DNA of 64,000 bases from Casuarina equisetifolia. Its lineage: Eukaryota; Streptophyta; Magnoliopsida; Fagales; Casuarinaceae. Made by a program: the position numbers and the translations under genes. The stretch is from assembly GCA_028551475.1 (NCBI GenBank), contig CM052356.1:32329884-32393883 (forward strand), given 5' to 3'. Every line of letters begins with the position of its first letter. Positions within the stretch are counted from its first letter, which is position 1. Positions 24,470-35,683 of the stretch are shown in pieces. Below the pieces are notes generated by a model. That model saw only the letters and a list, made by a program, of their open reading frames with translations. It did not search any database and was not told the origin of the DNA.

Positions 24470-26479
24470 CTCCCTTCCCCTCTGTGTCTGTCTATCACTC
24501 TTTATCTCTTTCTCGCAAACCTATTAAAAGAATGGGATGCTGCTTTTTTCCGGGATTCTTGGGACCTTTTGGCCAATTAGAACTTTTGGATCCTCGTTAA
24601 ACTCAACAGTAATGATTCAGGTTGATGGTGGTTGTAACTGGAAACCTTTACAGTTAACAAATATAACCTCTCTACTTTCTACTTAAGATGGTGGAAGAAA
24701 ACCAAGGGAACTTCAGAAAAGAAATCAATTACAAGTAAGAGGAGGAAGCTGATGATATCTCAAGTCCTTTTCCAATGGACAAAGAAGGAACCGGAAGAAT
24801 GAGAAAAAGATGTACATGGTCGAAGAGAATCAAAGTACGACGATGAGAGTCTTTTGATGTATGGAAGAGTACAGACATTCAACTTCTCGGGGAAGATCTC
24901 GAGGTTAAATGTCTTCAACGAAAATGACGAGGTTGCAAGAGGAATGAAGTTGATCTTCCTTTTCTTGATGGAGAAAAGGAGAGAAAAAGGGACAGATAAT
25001 GGAAAGAATGAGAAGGGCTGCAAGTAATAGTCTCGATGGTGAATTTTGCAAGTGAAGCAACCGAAGCTCGCATATAAAATAGAAGTGCTAGAGAGAGAGA
25101 GAGAGAGAGAGTTCTAACGGGTACAAAGTCTTTTTTGGTGACTTCAGTACGTAGAAATTGACAAGATGTAATAGGATTCTGCTGAATTTAGAGGGAGAAA
25201 GCTCTTACAGACAAAAAGGAAGGCAGAAAGTTGTAAAGGGGACTTTAAAAGGTTGCTTTGCTTGCACTATCAGACATCAGGACAAAGCCATTGAAAGATG
25301 TTCAAAACATTAAAAAAAAAAAAATGCGACAAGGCAGGAAACCATCTACTGTTTAGAAGGCAATTCTGCCTATAAATTAAAATTCACAGAAAAAGCAAGA
25401 GACCGCTGTAACTTTATAGGCATTAGATATGACTTTTTTTTGGTTCCACTAAAGAAACTTGAACCCGTAGGCTTAAAAACAAGATTTCGTAGTGACTTTG
25501 ACTGTCTTGCAAAGATCTAGTATAAATTTAGGCTACTGTTGTTAGGCATCCAACTGTAAAAGCTTCGTACTCGGATAATAAAATTAGCTCCAAAACCCAT
25601 TAGTCTGTGTCCCAATAGAAAAAGAGAGAGCTCCTTACGCTTGCCAGCATTTCACTAGGAAATGGAAACGGAGATGTCCAATAAGTTGCTTCAACTGCCA
25701 TCCAAGTAACAAAAGTTCAAAGCAGCGTTATTGTCGAAGGATTGCATCAAAGATGCACCGAGGAAGTGATCAGCAAGGCAGCACTTTGAATAATGACTAA
25801 GATAACTTACAAATCAAGCATCTTATAACACCCCAGTTGCTATATTTGATTTGGTGGACTTGAGTTGGTTGCCTTTCCCCTTCCCATTCGGGACTCGATA
25901 CTCTTCTATGCTAAATTTAGTTCCATTGGATCTCAGCTCTTGAGCTTGTCGATAGTTTAATAGATGATGACAAAACTTCGTAGGCCCAATACAAATTTTA
26001 TATGTCCTATGTAGACATTCTGAACTGGAAAGCTCAAAACCTGCGTATAAAATTCAGTAAAGACTTCTTCTCATCATTACGTATGAAGCATGGCCTACAA
26101 CTAAAGATCTTAGGTTATCACTATGTCTCCTGCACGTCCACTAGAGTATCTAAATATGTACCCAGTTTTTCCAAAGTTTTCACTTGTTAAACTCTAAATT
26201 ATGCAGATGCTTTTTTGGTCCACCCAAATGCTTGATGCTTGGGTGTATACACAGAACATACGCTTGCTGGACCAGCACACCGGCAATTTTGTCTTCTTTT
26301 CCCGCTTGGAAATCTGGAAAAATGTTTTTACCAGAATCTTTTCTGCATGTTTAATGAATTCAACAACAGTTTGTGATCGTTAATCATTGTAATAGACTGT
26401 AATGATTCTGAGGAAAAAAATCTGAGGAGGGCCATCAAGAAGGCCCTAAATTTTGATTACCAGTGGCCGTAGTTCATTT
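24470..26479. other. ZF-HD upstream region and spacer
   Basis: Upstream of the ZF-HD gene. Holds a GA microsatellite (about 25090-25111), a poly-A run at 25313-25324, and otherwise unannotated AT-rich sequence. No LigB-like sequence is seen here, so the tandem array starts to the right of this stretch. Confidence 0.5.
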
Positions 26480-26576
26480 CACTTGATCCAGCATTTGAAG
26501 TACCAAAATCGTTGCAATGACTGAATAAATAATCTACTCCCTTTTTTTTTTTTTTCTCTTATTTCGGGAGGGAGGG

Positions 26577-26580
<4 letters not shown>

Positions 26581-26652
<72 letters not shown>
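26581..26652. repeat. (GA)n microsatellite, about 72 bp
   Basis: Nearly perfect GA dinucleotide run in the flank of array unit 1. The equivalent places in unit 2 (about 29490, GAGAGGGGGC) and unit 3 (about 37010-37025) keep only short GA remnants, so it expanded in unit 1 or shrank in the others. Confidence 0.95.
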
Positions 26653-26654
<2 letters not shown>

Positions 26655-28809
26655 CCAGAGGCATGCCACTCACCCTAAAATAAACTTTGCCACTGTGCTT
26701 GGACAACTTTATATCTACACTAGCAGATTGTAATGGGTGATTTGCTCAATCAGACTTCATTACATCTTTCGGGGTTTGATATTTGTTTCGTTTGTCATTA
26801 TACAACTCTGTGCTCTTAGATTCTAAAGGGTGTTCCCTAAATTTAGAGACCTAACATTTGATTTGCACTTGAATGTCATACTTACGAGCATGCTCCTAGA
26901 CAAAGTGTGCTTTAATCATAGCTTGAGCGGCTAATATTGACTAACATCATGCCTTGTAGTTTAATGGAAGCAGATAAAATATTTTTTAGAACTCTAAATC
27001 CCTCTTGCCTCGTAGTTTAATGGCACTTCTCTCTTTCTTGTGAAAAAAGGGTTAAGATTAAACACAGTGCGAGAAAGGGAAAGAAATAAAGAAACGAAAT
27101 AAGGCCCAAGATTTTAAGTGGGGGCACGGGACAACAAGACATACTTAGGCTTCACAAATTAGGTACTTAGATGTTGCTTGGAAGGCAAGAAACAGAAAGT
27201 GTTAAGGTTTGTGGTGGCTCTGATTTTCTAATCGCCTCCTTTGCAATATGATTTATTAAGCCAGTGGCGTCAAGGAATCAAAAAGGCCACTCATGACCAC
27301 CTTAAACATAGGCAGATTGCTCTCTTTGCTTTGCATCCTATTCAAATACTCGAGATGTTTCATTTGATTCATTCAAATCTTAGGGCCTTTCCCTTTCTCA
27401 TTCTCTTTCCATTTTTTATTTACTTGCGGATCACAAGGGAAAGAACATGCATACAAAAACTTCACTATTTAGCATAATTCCCAAGCGAGTGCTGAAAATT
27501 TTACCAATCCTTTGATTATTTGTGAATGATGCTTCTGAATGTAAACATTGTAATGTTGAAACTTAACTTCTCCACAGCAATTATCATAAATCCTCCGATA
27601 TAGGAAGTGAAGATAATACGGGAAACAGAAATAAAAATGTTGTTTCTTCAATGAGCTTTATCCCTAATGGTGCGTGATGGGCACTTAGAATAAGCATTTT
27701 TAAAGGCTTTAATTGGAGTGCAAGCAAAGTTAAAGCTAAGGACATAGTGGAAGGTGCTAGTTGAAGTAGTCATTTTGGTACGAAACAAATCAACTCACTT
27801 CTACACTTGAATTCTCAATGACATTAGAATTTAGAACCCACAAAAGGACATGCATTACTGATCAGGAGAGTACTACATGATCTTAGACAAAAGACTAAGA
27901 AAGATATGTTCTGTAGACTGAAATTCGCTTCAAGATCAACCTTTGAATCTTCAAGCCAATATTAGTGAAGTTTTCTTTGAAAGCATACATGGAAATAGAT
28001 ATATTTTTTCTTTTTTCTGTCTCTTCTTTGTGGAATTACATCTCTTAAGAGATTATACATTATTCTTCATGTTTCAAAAGCTAACAAATTTGTCTTTTTT
28101 ATCAGTCTTTTCATTTGTCTTTTTCCAATTTGTAGCCCGACATCATTTGAAGATAATATAACAACATATGTACCTAAGTTGTAAGATAGCAACTTATGAG
28201 GTACTCATAACATCACCCAAACACAAAACTTATTTTCTAGTCAAATGAAGAAAATTGGCCAATCTACAATTTCACAAGAAGTTCCAGATGCAGTCCAACT
28301 TTATTTGCGGATAACGAAACAATAGATTCGCCTAGGTTTTGTTATAAGGCACTTGGAACATCATAAAACACATAAGATTTTACACGCAAATGAAAAGCAC
28401 CCAGTTCTCAATTCCACGAGACTTGCAGTCAACTGCCCATTCTCGTTGGAAGATAACATTAGAGCACATATGCATAAAATCTTCTTTGAAATAAAAAGTA
28501 TATTATTTTCTATAAATCGGTTTTAAGAATGAAATAGATTTTTTGAATTAAGTGTTAAAAATTATAGAGATTAGTTCACATCCCACTTAAAATATTACAG
28601 TATTAAGTGAAAGAACTTTATTTTTTATAAATAACATTTTGAACTACTACATTTTTTATGGGAAACTTAACACACCCCATCATCCCCAGGTTATAAGGGT
28701 TTCATATATTCGCGCAAGTTAGTAAAACTTTTAATGGTCGGACGTACCAGCAGCAGAGGGGCAACAATCCAAGTGAGGTATTGAACATGTAAGATTACAT
28801 GCCGTGTAC

Positions 28810-29038
28810 CCTGTACAAGTGTTGGGGGAAGTTATGAAAATCGTGGATCATCTCGTTGAAGTTGTCAATAACGTTGACAGTGGGCACGGTGGTGTCCCAG
28901 TGTTCTGAGACAACGAGAATGACTTTGGGCCTCAAGGAAAGGCCTTTTTCCTGCCACGCTTTGAAGAAATCCCTTTGCCGGCATCGAGTCGTCATACGCC
29001 ACCGCCGGCGTTGCGTGCGATATGAAGAACGTATCCAT
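28810..29038 (-). pseudogene. LigB-like pseudogene 1, exon 1 only
   Basis: Reverse-strand homologue of LigB exon 1 (53289..53516). It begins MDTFFISHATPAV and continues after a frame change as FFKAWQEKG and SEHWDT. The exon is 229 nt against 228 in the intact copy. A single extra base near codons 22-24 (AARH region) shifts the frame, so the two halves read in different frames. The donor position is conserved (GTACACGG). Exons 2 and 3 are absent: DNA homologous to the 3' flank of the other copies ends near 28460, only about 270 bp of unrelated AT-rich sequence follows, and then intron 1 homology resumes at about 28680. No functional product expected. Confidence 0.9.
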
Positions 29039-29320
29039 TCGATTTCTCTGGATCACACAAACTCAAGGTGGTGTAGTGGGTGGATAGCTTTCGACGTTGA
29101 GCTGTTGTCTATAATAGACTAAAGAGTAAAAGTGCATTCAGTCTGAAGAACCCAAATAGAAGGAACATTAAACAGTAAGTTTTATAATTGGCCCCCCACC
29201 CGATTTTCGCACCTAACAAGACAAGGAATTTAATTAGTCGTTGTTGTGGGACATGAAAAAAAGAAAGCACTTCACAGGGCTACGGCGGAGGATAGGCAAT
29301 CATTCAAATAACAAATAGAA

Positions 29321-29392
29321 CATGCATGAAATGTGCGTAGAATCTTGTGCAAGGGTCATGCATGAAATGTGCGTAGAATCTTGTGCAAGGGT
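29321..29392. repeat. 36-bp tandem duplication
   Basis: 29321-29356 is repeated exactly at 29357-29392 (unit starts CATGCATGAAATGTGCG). It lies between LigB pseudogene 1 and the next unit and creates no gene. Confidence 0.95.
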
Positions 29393-30763
29393 TGAGGGAA
29401 GTGCAGTATTTGAAGCACCGCAATCGTCTGAATGACTGAAAATTACTTGAAAACCATAGAGAACCTACTCGTTTTTCTTTTTCTTTTATTGAGAGGGGGC
29501 ACATGCATGCAACTCGTCCTTAAAATAAACAGAGTTTACCACTGTGCTTAGACAACTTTAATCGATCAATATACTATTAACTTTTAAACGTTAATGGGGC
29601 GGTTAAATGATCTGCCAAACCAATTATACATGAAGATCAGGTACAGCTCAAGGATCTTTTTCCACCAGTGCAGCAGATTCTAATGGCTGATTTGCTCTAT
29701 CTGTAATCGTCACATCATTAATTGTTGACGTTTCTTTTGAGAATTCTTTAGGCAAGGCAGTTTATCAGACCATAAGGTCCTCATAACATTATCCAAACAC
29801 AAAATTATTCGACAACCAAAAGCAAATCACCCAGTTAAAAATTCATCAATAACTTCCGGTTGCACTATAACTTATTGCTGATAACATAACAGCACATGTA
29901 CTTAGGTATACTTATGAGGTACTTAGAATATCAAACAAACACGTACCGTGTCTTACAAGAAGATGAAAAGTACCCACTTTATAAATCCACGAGACTTGCA
30001 GTTTGCTGTCCAATCTTATTGGAAGATAACATTACAGTAGATTTGTCTAATACAACGAGAGAGCAATAGATTCCATATAGTAGCAGATTTTTCAATGGAG
30101 ATTCAGCTTGCAGCTGTCGTTAAACTGGTGCATAAGTCTTGCCTTGGTATTTTCACCAGCAGCACCCATGGCCACATGCAAGGAAAAGATGATCAGGCCA
30201 TGGGTGAGCCATTTTTGCACAGGGCGCCTTTGCATCCCAGTGATTCACATCTCCAAATCTACAACAAGGGTTGCATAATCAAAACTAAAACAACTTAACA
30301 TAATCATATAGAGTGTAGTTTCATGCAACAATAACCATGATTTAGAATAAGAAGAAAGAAAAGCAGTATAGAAGCCCCTAGATATGCGTGTTCATTTCCT
30401 CACTTACATTGGGTTGGCATTGCCATCAGCCTACAATTAAGTAACATGGCTTCTAAGTTGGTTCTCACACATGGTCACTTATGGTAATGTTCTAATACGC
30501 AACCACAATAAGAAATTCCTAACAGGAAACCAAATCAGATGGCTAAGAATCCACATGATAATGACTTCCTTTCCACAGGTCAAATGGCTTTTTTCAAAGC
30601 TAGGCAGGAAAAAACTAAATTGGCTACGACTTATAATTTAAAGCATATACAGATTCATTCACCTTTTTGTAGTCAAGACGATTCATTTTAAAGTTCAGCC
30701 CTCATATAGTATTACAAAGTTCATTTCATTTTAAAATTCCGTTTATAGAAAATAACATAGTGG

Positions 30764-30768
30764 TATAT
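30764..30768. repeat. Target-site duplication TATAT, left (copia 1)
   Basis: TATAT immediately left of the LTR terminus TG at 30769 and the identical TATAT at 36321-36325 immediately right of the terminal CA. A perfect 5-bp duplication, the usual size for copia elements. Confidence 0.9.
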
Positions 30769-30949
30769 TGTAAGAATTGATAGAGGGCTAGAGAATGGAG
30801 GAATCTCGTATATTCAGTCTAAAAATGTCTATACAATTGTGTACAATTTATTGGACTTAAAACTATGCCTAATAAGGAATAATAGTAATTACAAGATTAT
30901 CTAGAATGACAACATGGTAGGTGTATCTCTCGGTCATTAACATTCCCCC

Positions 30950-33900
30950 TCAAGCTGGAGATTTGAATAAGTCAAATACTCCAAGCTTGGAAAGGAGATG
31001 CCAATGTTGCTTGCTGCTTAACACCTTTGTTAACAAATCTGTTGGTTGTTCTTTGGTTGAAATGTGACGTGTTATGATGATGCCTTGTTGTAGCTTCTCT
31101 CTTACAAAGTGACATTCAACCTCAATATGTTCGGTGCGTTCATGAAAAATTGGATTTGCAGCAATCTTCTCTGTATCTTCATTGTCATAATAAAGGAAAG
31201 CTGGATGTCTCATGTGGAAACCAAAATCTTTGAGAAGCCCTATGATCCATATTATTTCACAAGTAGTTACCTACATTGCTCGATATTCAGCTTCTGCTGA
31301 GGATAATGAGATTGTAGGTCATTTTTTTGATCTCCAAGATATCAGTGAATTGCCTAGTAATATGCAAAAACCAGGGGTGGATTGTCGCATCATAGGACAT
31401 GTGCTATAATCTGAGTCACAAAAGGCCTTTAGCTCAAATTTTAAGGAAGATGGGAACATCAGACCAAGAGCTGGGCAACCCTTGAGGTATTTTATCACCT
31501 TAAGTGTCGCCTCCATGTGAGAGCATTTAGGGTCATGCATGAATTGACTCAATAGTTGAACTGGAAAGGTGATGTCTGGCCAGGTGAGAGTCAGGTATAT
31601 GAGTCAACCCACTAATCTTTGGTAGATGGAAGGATCTTCAAGAAGAGGATCATTAATCGTTTTTGGTGAACTGGTATCATATTCTGTGTTAGTGAATTTC
31701 TTGTTTTGTTCCATGGGAATAGTCGAAGGTTTAGAACCAACTAGCCTTGCTTTAGATATCAATTCCAGGGTGTACTTATGTTGATTCAAGGAAATGCTTT
31801 TTGGAGATCGAGCAATTTCAAGACCAAGGAAGAACTTCAAGGGACCAAGATCTTTCATGAAGAACGTAACATTAAGAAATTGCTTAAGATCCTCAATTCT
31901 AGCTTGACTATTTCTTGTGATTAGTATATCATTGACATAAATGAGCAATGCCACAAAAGAAGTACCTTGAGTCTTGGTGAACAATGAGTAATCATGACGA
32001 GATTGATGAAAACCATGCTGAATCAAGGCACCAGAAAATTTTGCATTCCATTGACAAGAGGCTTGCTTCAAACCATATAAGGATTTTCGCAGTTGACATA
32101 CCATATGTTCTCTCTGAGTGCGAAATTCGGGGGGAAGCTCCATATAGACCTCTTCAGAAAGATCACCATGTAGGAAGAAGTTCTGAATATCCATCTAATA
32201 AAGGGGCCAGTGATGAACAGTTCTGAATATCCATCTAATAAAGGGGCCAGTGATGAACAACAACAATGGTGATGATCAGACGAACAGTGACATGCTTAGC
32301 AGTGGGAGAAAAAGTATCTTGATAATCAATACCCTCACATTGATTGAAGCCTTTTGCCACCAAGTGGGCTTTGTAGTATTCAATAAAACCATCGGCATTA
32401 TACTTCACCTTGTAAACCCATTTATAGCCAATGGGACGACGACCAGGAGGCAAGGGACCAACATCCCAGGTGTGATTGGCCGCAAGAGCATTAAGTTCAT
32501 GTTCCATGGCAGTGACCCAATGAGAATCAAGAACAACCTCTTGATAGGTTTCGGGTTCTTGGGTAGCAGAAATAGAGGCAATGAAGTGTTGATATTGAGA
32601 ATGGCATTGTTTAAGAGAGATGTAATTGGAAATGGGATAAAGGGAAGTGTGTGATGTGGAAGGTAGGGTGGGGCAAATATAGTCAGAGCTCCAGATGGGA
32701 GGATGGGAAGTGCAGCTGGAACGACGCAGGGTGTTGTTAGAGGTGGGAGTGGGGGGGGGGGGAAGGATCCATAGGTGTAGGGGTAGTGCCAGAAAGATCA
32801 GACGGTAATGAAGGTGGTGAGGCAAGGGGTAAAGGATCGGTGGGTGTGGGAGAGGGGCCTAATGTGGGGGGGAGGGGGGTTCGGGGAGATCCACTGGGAG
32901 TGAGGAAGACGAGTATGTATCTTCGAACCATAATGCCAGGGATGATTGAGCATGCGGAGGATTTGGAGATCATGAGGAGGTAAACAAGGAAAAAGGGAAA
33001 AAATTTTCTTGAAACACCACATCACGACTAACGAAAAACTTGTCAAAAGCAGGGTCATACACGCGGTAGCCCTTTTGGGAAGGAGGATAGCCTATGAAGA
33101 TGCAGGGTGTGGCATGAGGACTAAATTTGTTCCAAGCACCAAGAGTGGCGACAAAACAACGACACCCAAAGACACGTAAGTGATCAATGATGGGAGGTTT
33201 GCCAAATAATTTTTCAAAAGAGGTGATGCCTTGTAAAGAGGAAAAAGGTAAATGATTGATTAAATAAGTGACAGTAAGGATACATTCACCCTAAAAACGA
33301 GAAGGAATGTGGGCTTGAAATCTTAGGGCTCGAGCCACATCGAGCAAGTGACGATGTTTGCGTTCAACAATCCCATTTTGTTGAGGAGTGTGAACATAAG
33401 ACGTTTCTTGAAGAATACCATGATGGGTGAGAAATGAGTGACATTCAATGGAAAGAAATTCAGAACCATTGTCAGAACGGATGCGTTTGATAGGGAAACA
33501 AAATGGGGTGGATACCATGGAAAGGAATGATTGAATTTTTTGAAAAACTTGACTTTTGAAAGTTAGTAAAAAAGTCCACGTTGCTCGAGAGTAATCATTA
33601 ACAATAGTAAAAAAATATCACGCACCATCATGTGTGGGAGTTCGATGAGGGCCCTATACATCCATGTGTATGAGTTCAAAAATGTGAGTGGTGGTAGTTT
33701 GACTGTGGGGAAAAGATATGCGAGTTTGTTTAGTCAAAGGGAAAATTGGGCATAAAAAATTATTAGGGCAAGAAACCGATTTGCCAAGGGTAGGGTAAGA
33801 GTGTAAAGATGAATGATGAAAGTGAAGATGCCAAAGTGGATAATTGTTATTGCTAGAAATGGAATTACAAATTGTAAATTATTTTTGAATACAATTGGTA

Positions 33901-34400
33901 TTCTTGAGGGAATTTAAATATTTAGAAAAAACAGAATGAAAATTTATGGGAATGGAATGACATAAAAAATATAATCCTCACTCAGCCTTGCCTAGCCCGA
34001 TCAGAGCCTCAATCATACGGTCCTGAAAAACACAGAAATCGTCGAAAAAAATGGCTACACAATTATTATCATGGGTGAGTTTACGGATAGATAATAAATT
34101 ATGGGTGAAATAAAGGGCATATAGAACATTTTTAAAGATAATTGAGGGTAAGGTTGATAATGACCAATATGGGAAACAAGACTACGTGATTGGTCAGGTA
34201 ATGTAATAAAAAGTGGGGCTGCATATGGATAATATTTATTTAAAATATTGAGATCACAGGTGATGTGATCGCTTGCCCCCGAGTCAATAATTCATATAAA
34301 TGATAATGGAGTACAAGGTGAATGAATACTTGAAAAATTGGTTGAAGTGGAGGAATTTGATGGCCCTATTTGATTAAGGAGATTGACCAATCGTTATTGT
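30950..34400 (-). pseudogene. Copia 1 pol remnants (protease, integrase, RT, RNase H)
   Basis: Aspartic protease motif DSGASDH near 34250-34290. Integrase near 33290-33520 (SDNGSEF; HTPQQNGIVERKHR). Reverse transcriptase 31604-32500 with DIQNFFLHGDL and a catalytic motif that reads YVND rather than YVDD. RNase H pieces 30950-31213 and 31319-31552 (HIEVECHFVREK; STKEQPTDLLTK). The frame is broken between pieces, including by the 40-bp duplication at 32181-32260. Confidence 0.88.
32181..32260. repeat. 40-bp tandem duplication inside copia 1 RT
   Basis: 32181-32220 is repeated exactly at 32221-32260 (unit starts TTCTGAATATCCATC). Forty is not a multiple of three, so it shifts the frame just before the MDIQNFF motif and splits the RT reading frame in two. 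Confidence 0.97.
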
Positions 34401-34679
34401 TGATTGGTCGATAGAGTGAGTCCAAGAGGCCCACCATAAATACTGCCAGAAGTCAGGGCGGAGTGACCCAATATACCTATACTAGGATAAGGAGGCAAGA
34501 GGAAGTTAGTGGCAAAATAAAGAGGCCCGCTAGAAGAATCCTGGTGTTGTGGGCCATAGCCCAATGGGTTTGGGGAACAAAATGGGTCGGGCTCAAAGGG
34601 GCAATGGAGGTGGGCTGTGTGGGCATTGGGCCCCCCATTGGGTCGTCTCTTGGGCCAGCTTTGCTGCTTAGGCTTCCAT

Positions 34680-35683
34680 CTTGGTGGCTAGCCCATCAGA
34701 AGAAAGCAGGCCTCCCTCACATGGCCAAGCTTTTTACAATGGGTGCAAAAAGGGCACTGGCCCGTGGAGCTATGAGTTGGGCCGTGTGCTAATGAAGCAC
34801 TTGTGGAATTTGGCCGAAGGGAGGAGCGGTGAGTGACAGGCCCTGAAGCATCGCATGGGCCGTGAGGGTCCTGAGGTCCAGGGGGCTCGAGTAGGTGGTC
34901 TCTTGACTCGTGAATGGAGCCAGATTTCCAGCCCGTAAAAGCAAAACTGTCGCCGGCGATGGAGCAGTCGACGATGGAGGACCTCTGATGGAGGTCTTGT
35001 TTAGCCAGACTGTAAAGCTTTTCCAAGGAGGGAAAAGCTTCATGGGAGAGCATGTCTGAGCAGAGATTCTAGAAGTCATCGGGGAAGGCGAGGAGAAATC
35101 GCATCGCGTGATTCTCTTCTTCGCGAGCCTGAAAACGTTTGTTGATTTGACACGAGCAGAGCCCATAGTCACAATGAAGGGGTGGCTCCTGAGAATCGAG
35201 AGCATTCCAGAGATCCTTCAGCCGAATGTAGAAGGCGGTCAAATCAGGTCTAGTAACACCGGTGTGGAGCTTGAGGTCACTGATTGCCTACTGGATAAAA
35301 AATTTCTGAGTTCCGATCACACGAGCGAAGCTATCTTGGAGGGTTTGCTAGATCTCGGGGATGATTGAAATCTAAGAGACCATTGATTCGAGATCGGAAG
35401 CCACGGAATAAGTGAGCCAGGTTTTGGCTGCGGTGTGGCACTGGTCCCATTTGGGGACTTCGTCGACGAGGCTGGTGGGGTGGGGAAGACTGCCAGTGAG
35501 AAAACCTAGCTTATTACGGGCTAGGAAAACCGTTTGGACTTAATTCAACCAAACATTCCAGTTCGATTCCCCGACAAGTTTTTGAGAGATGATACTGTCA
35601 GTTTGTAAATCAGCAGCGGAGAGTTGATAAGCGGCAACGTGCGACGGCAATGATGCATCAAAAATGGGATTTGGGGCGGCCAT
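34680..35683 (-). pseudogene. Copia 1 gag, broken
   Basis: Starts MAAPNPIFDASLPSH at 35683. An in-frame TAA occurs soon after the NWNVWLN segment (about 35538), so no full Gag can be made. A CCHC zinc knuckle (CPFCTHCKKLGHVREAC) is at about 34700-34750. The protein would coat the retroelement RNA in virus-like particles. Confidence 0.85.

Noticed and set aside
26479-26706. Open frame rich in Ser-Leu repeats
   Set aside because: Translation of the GA/CT microsatellite only; no homology or gene structure.
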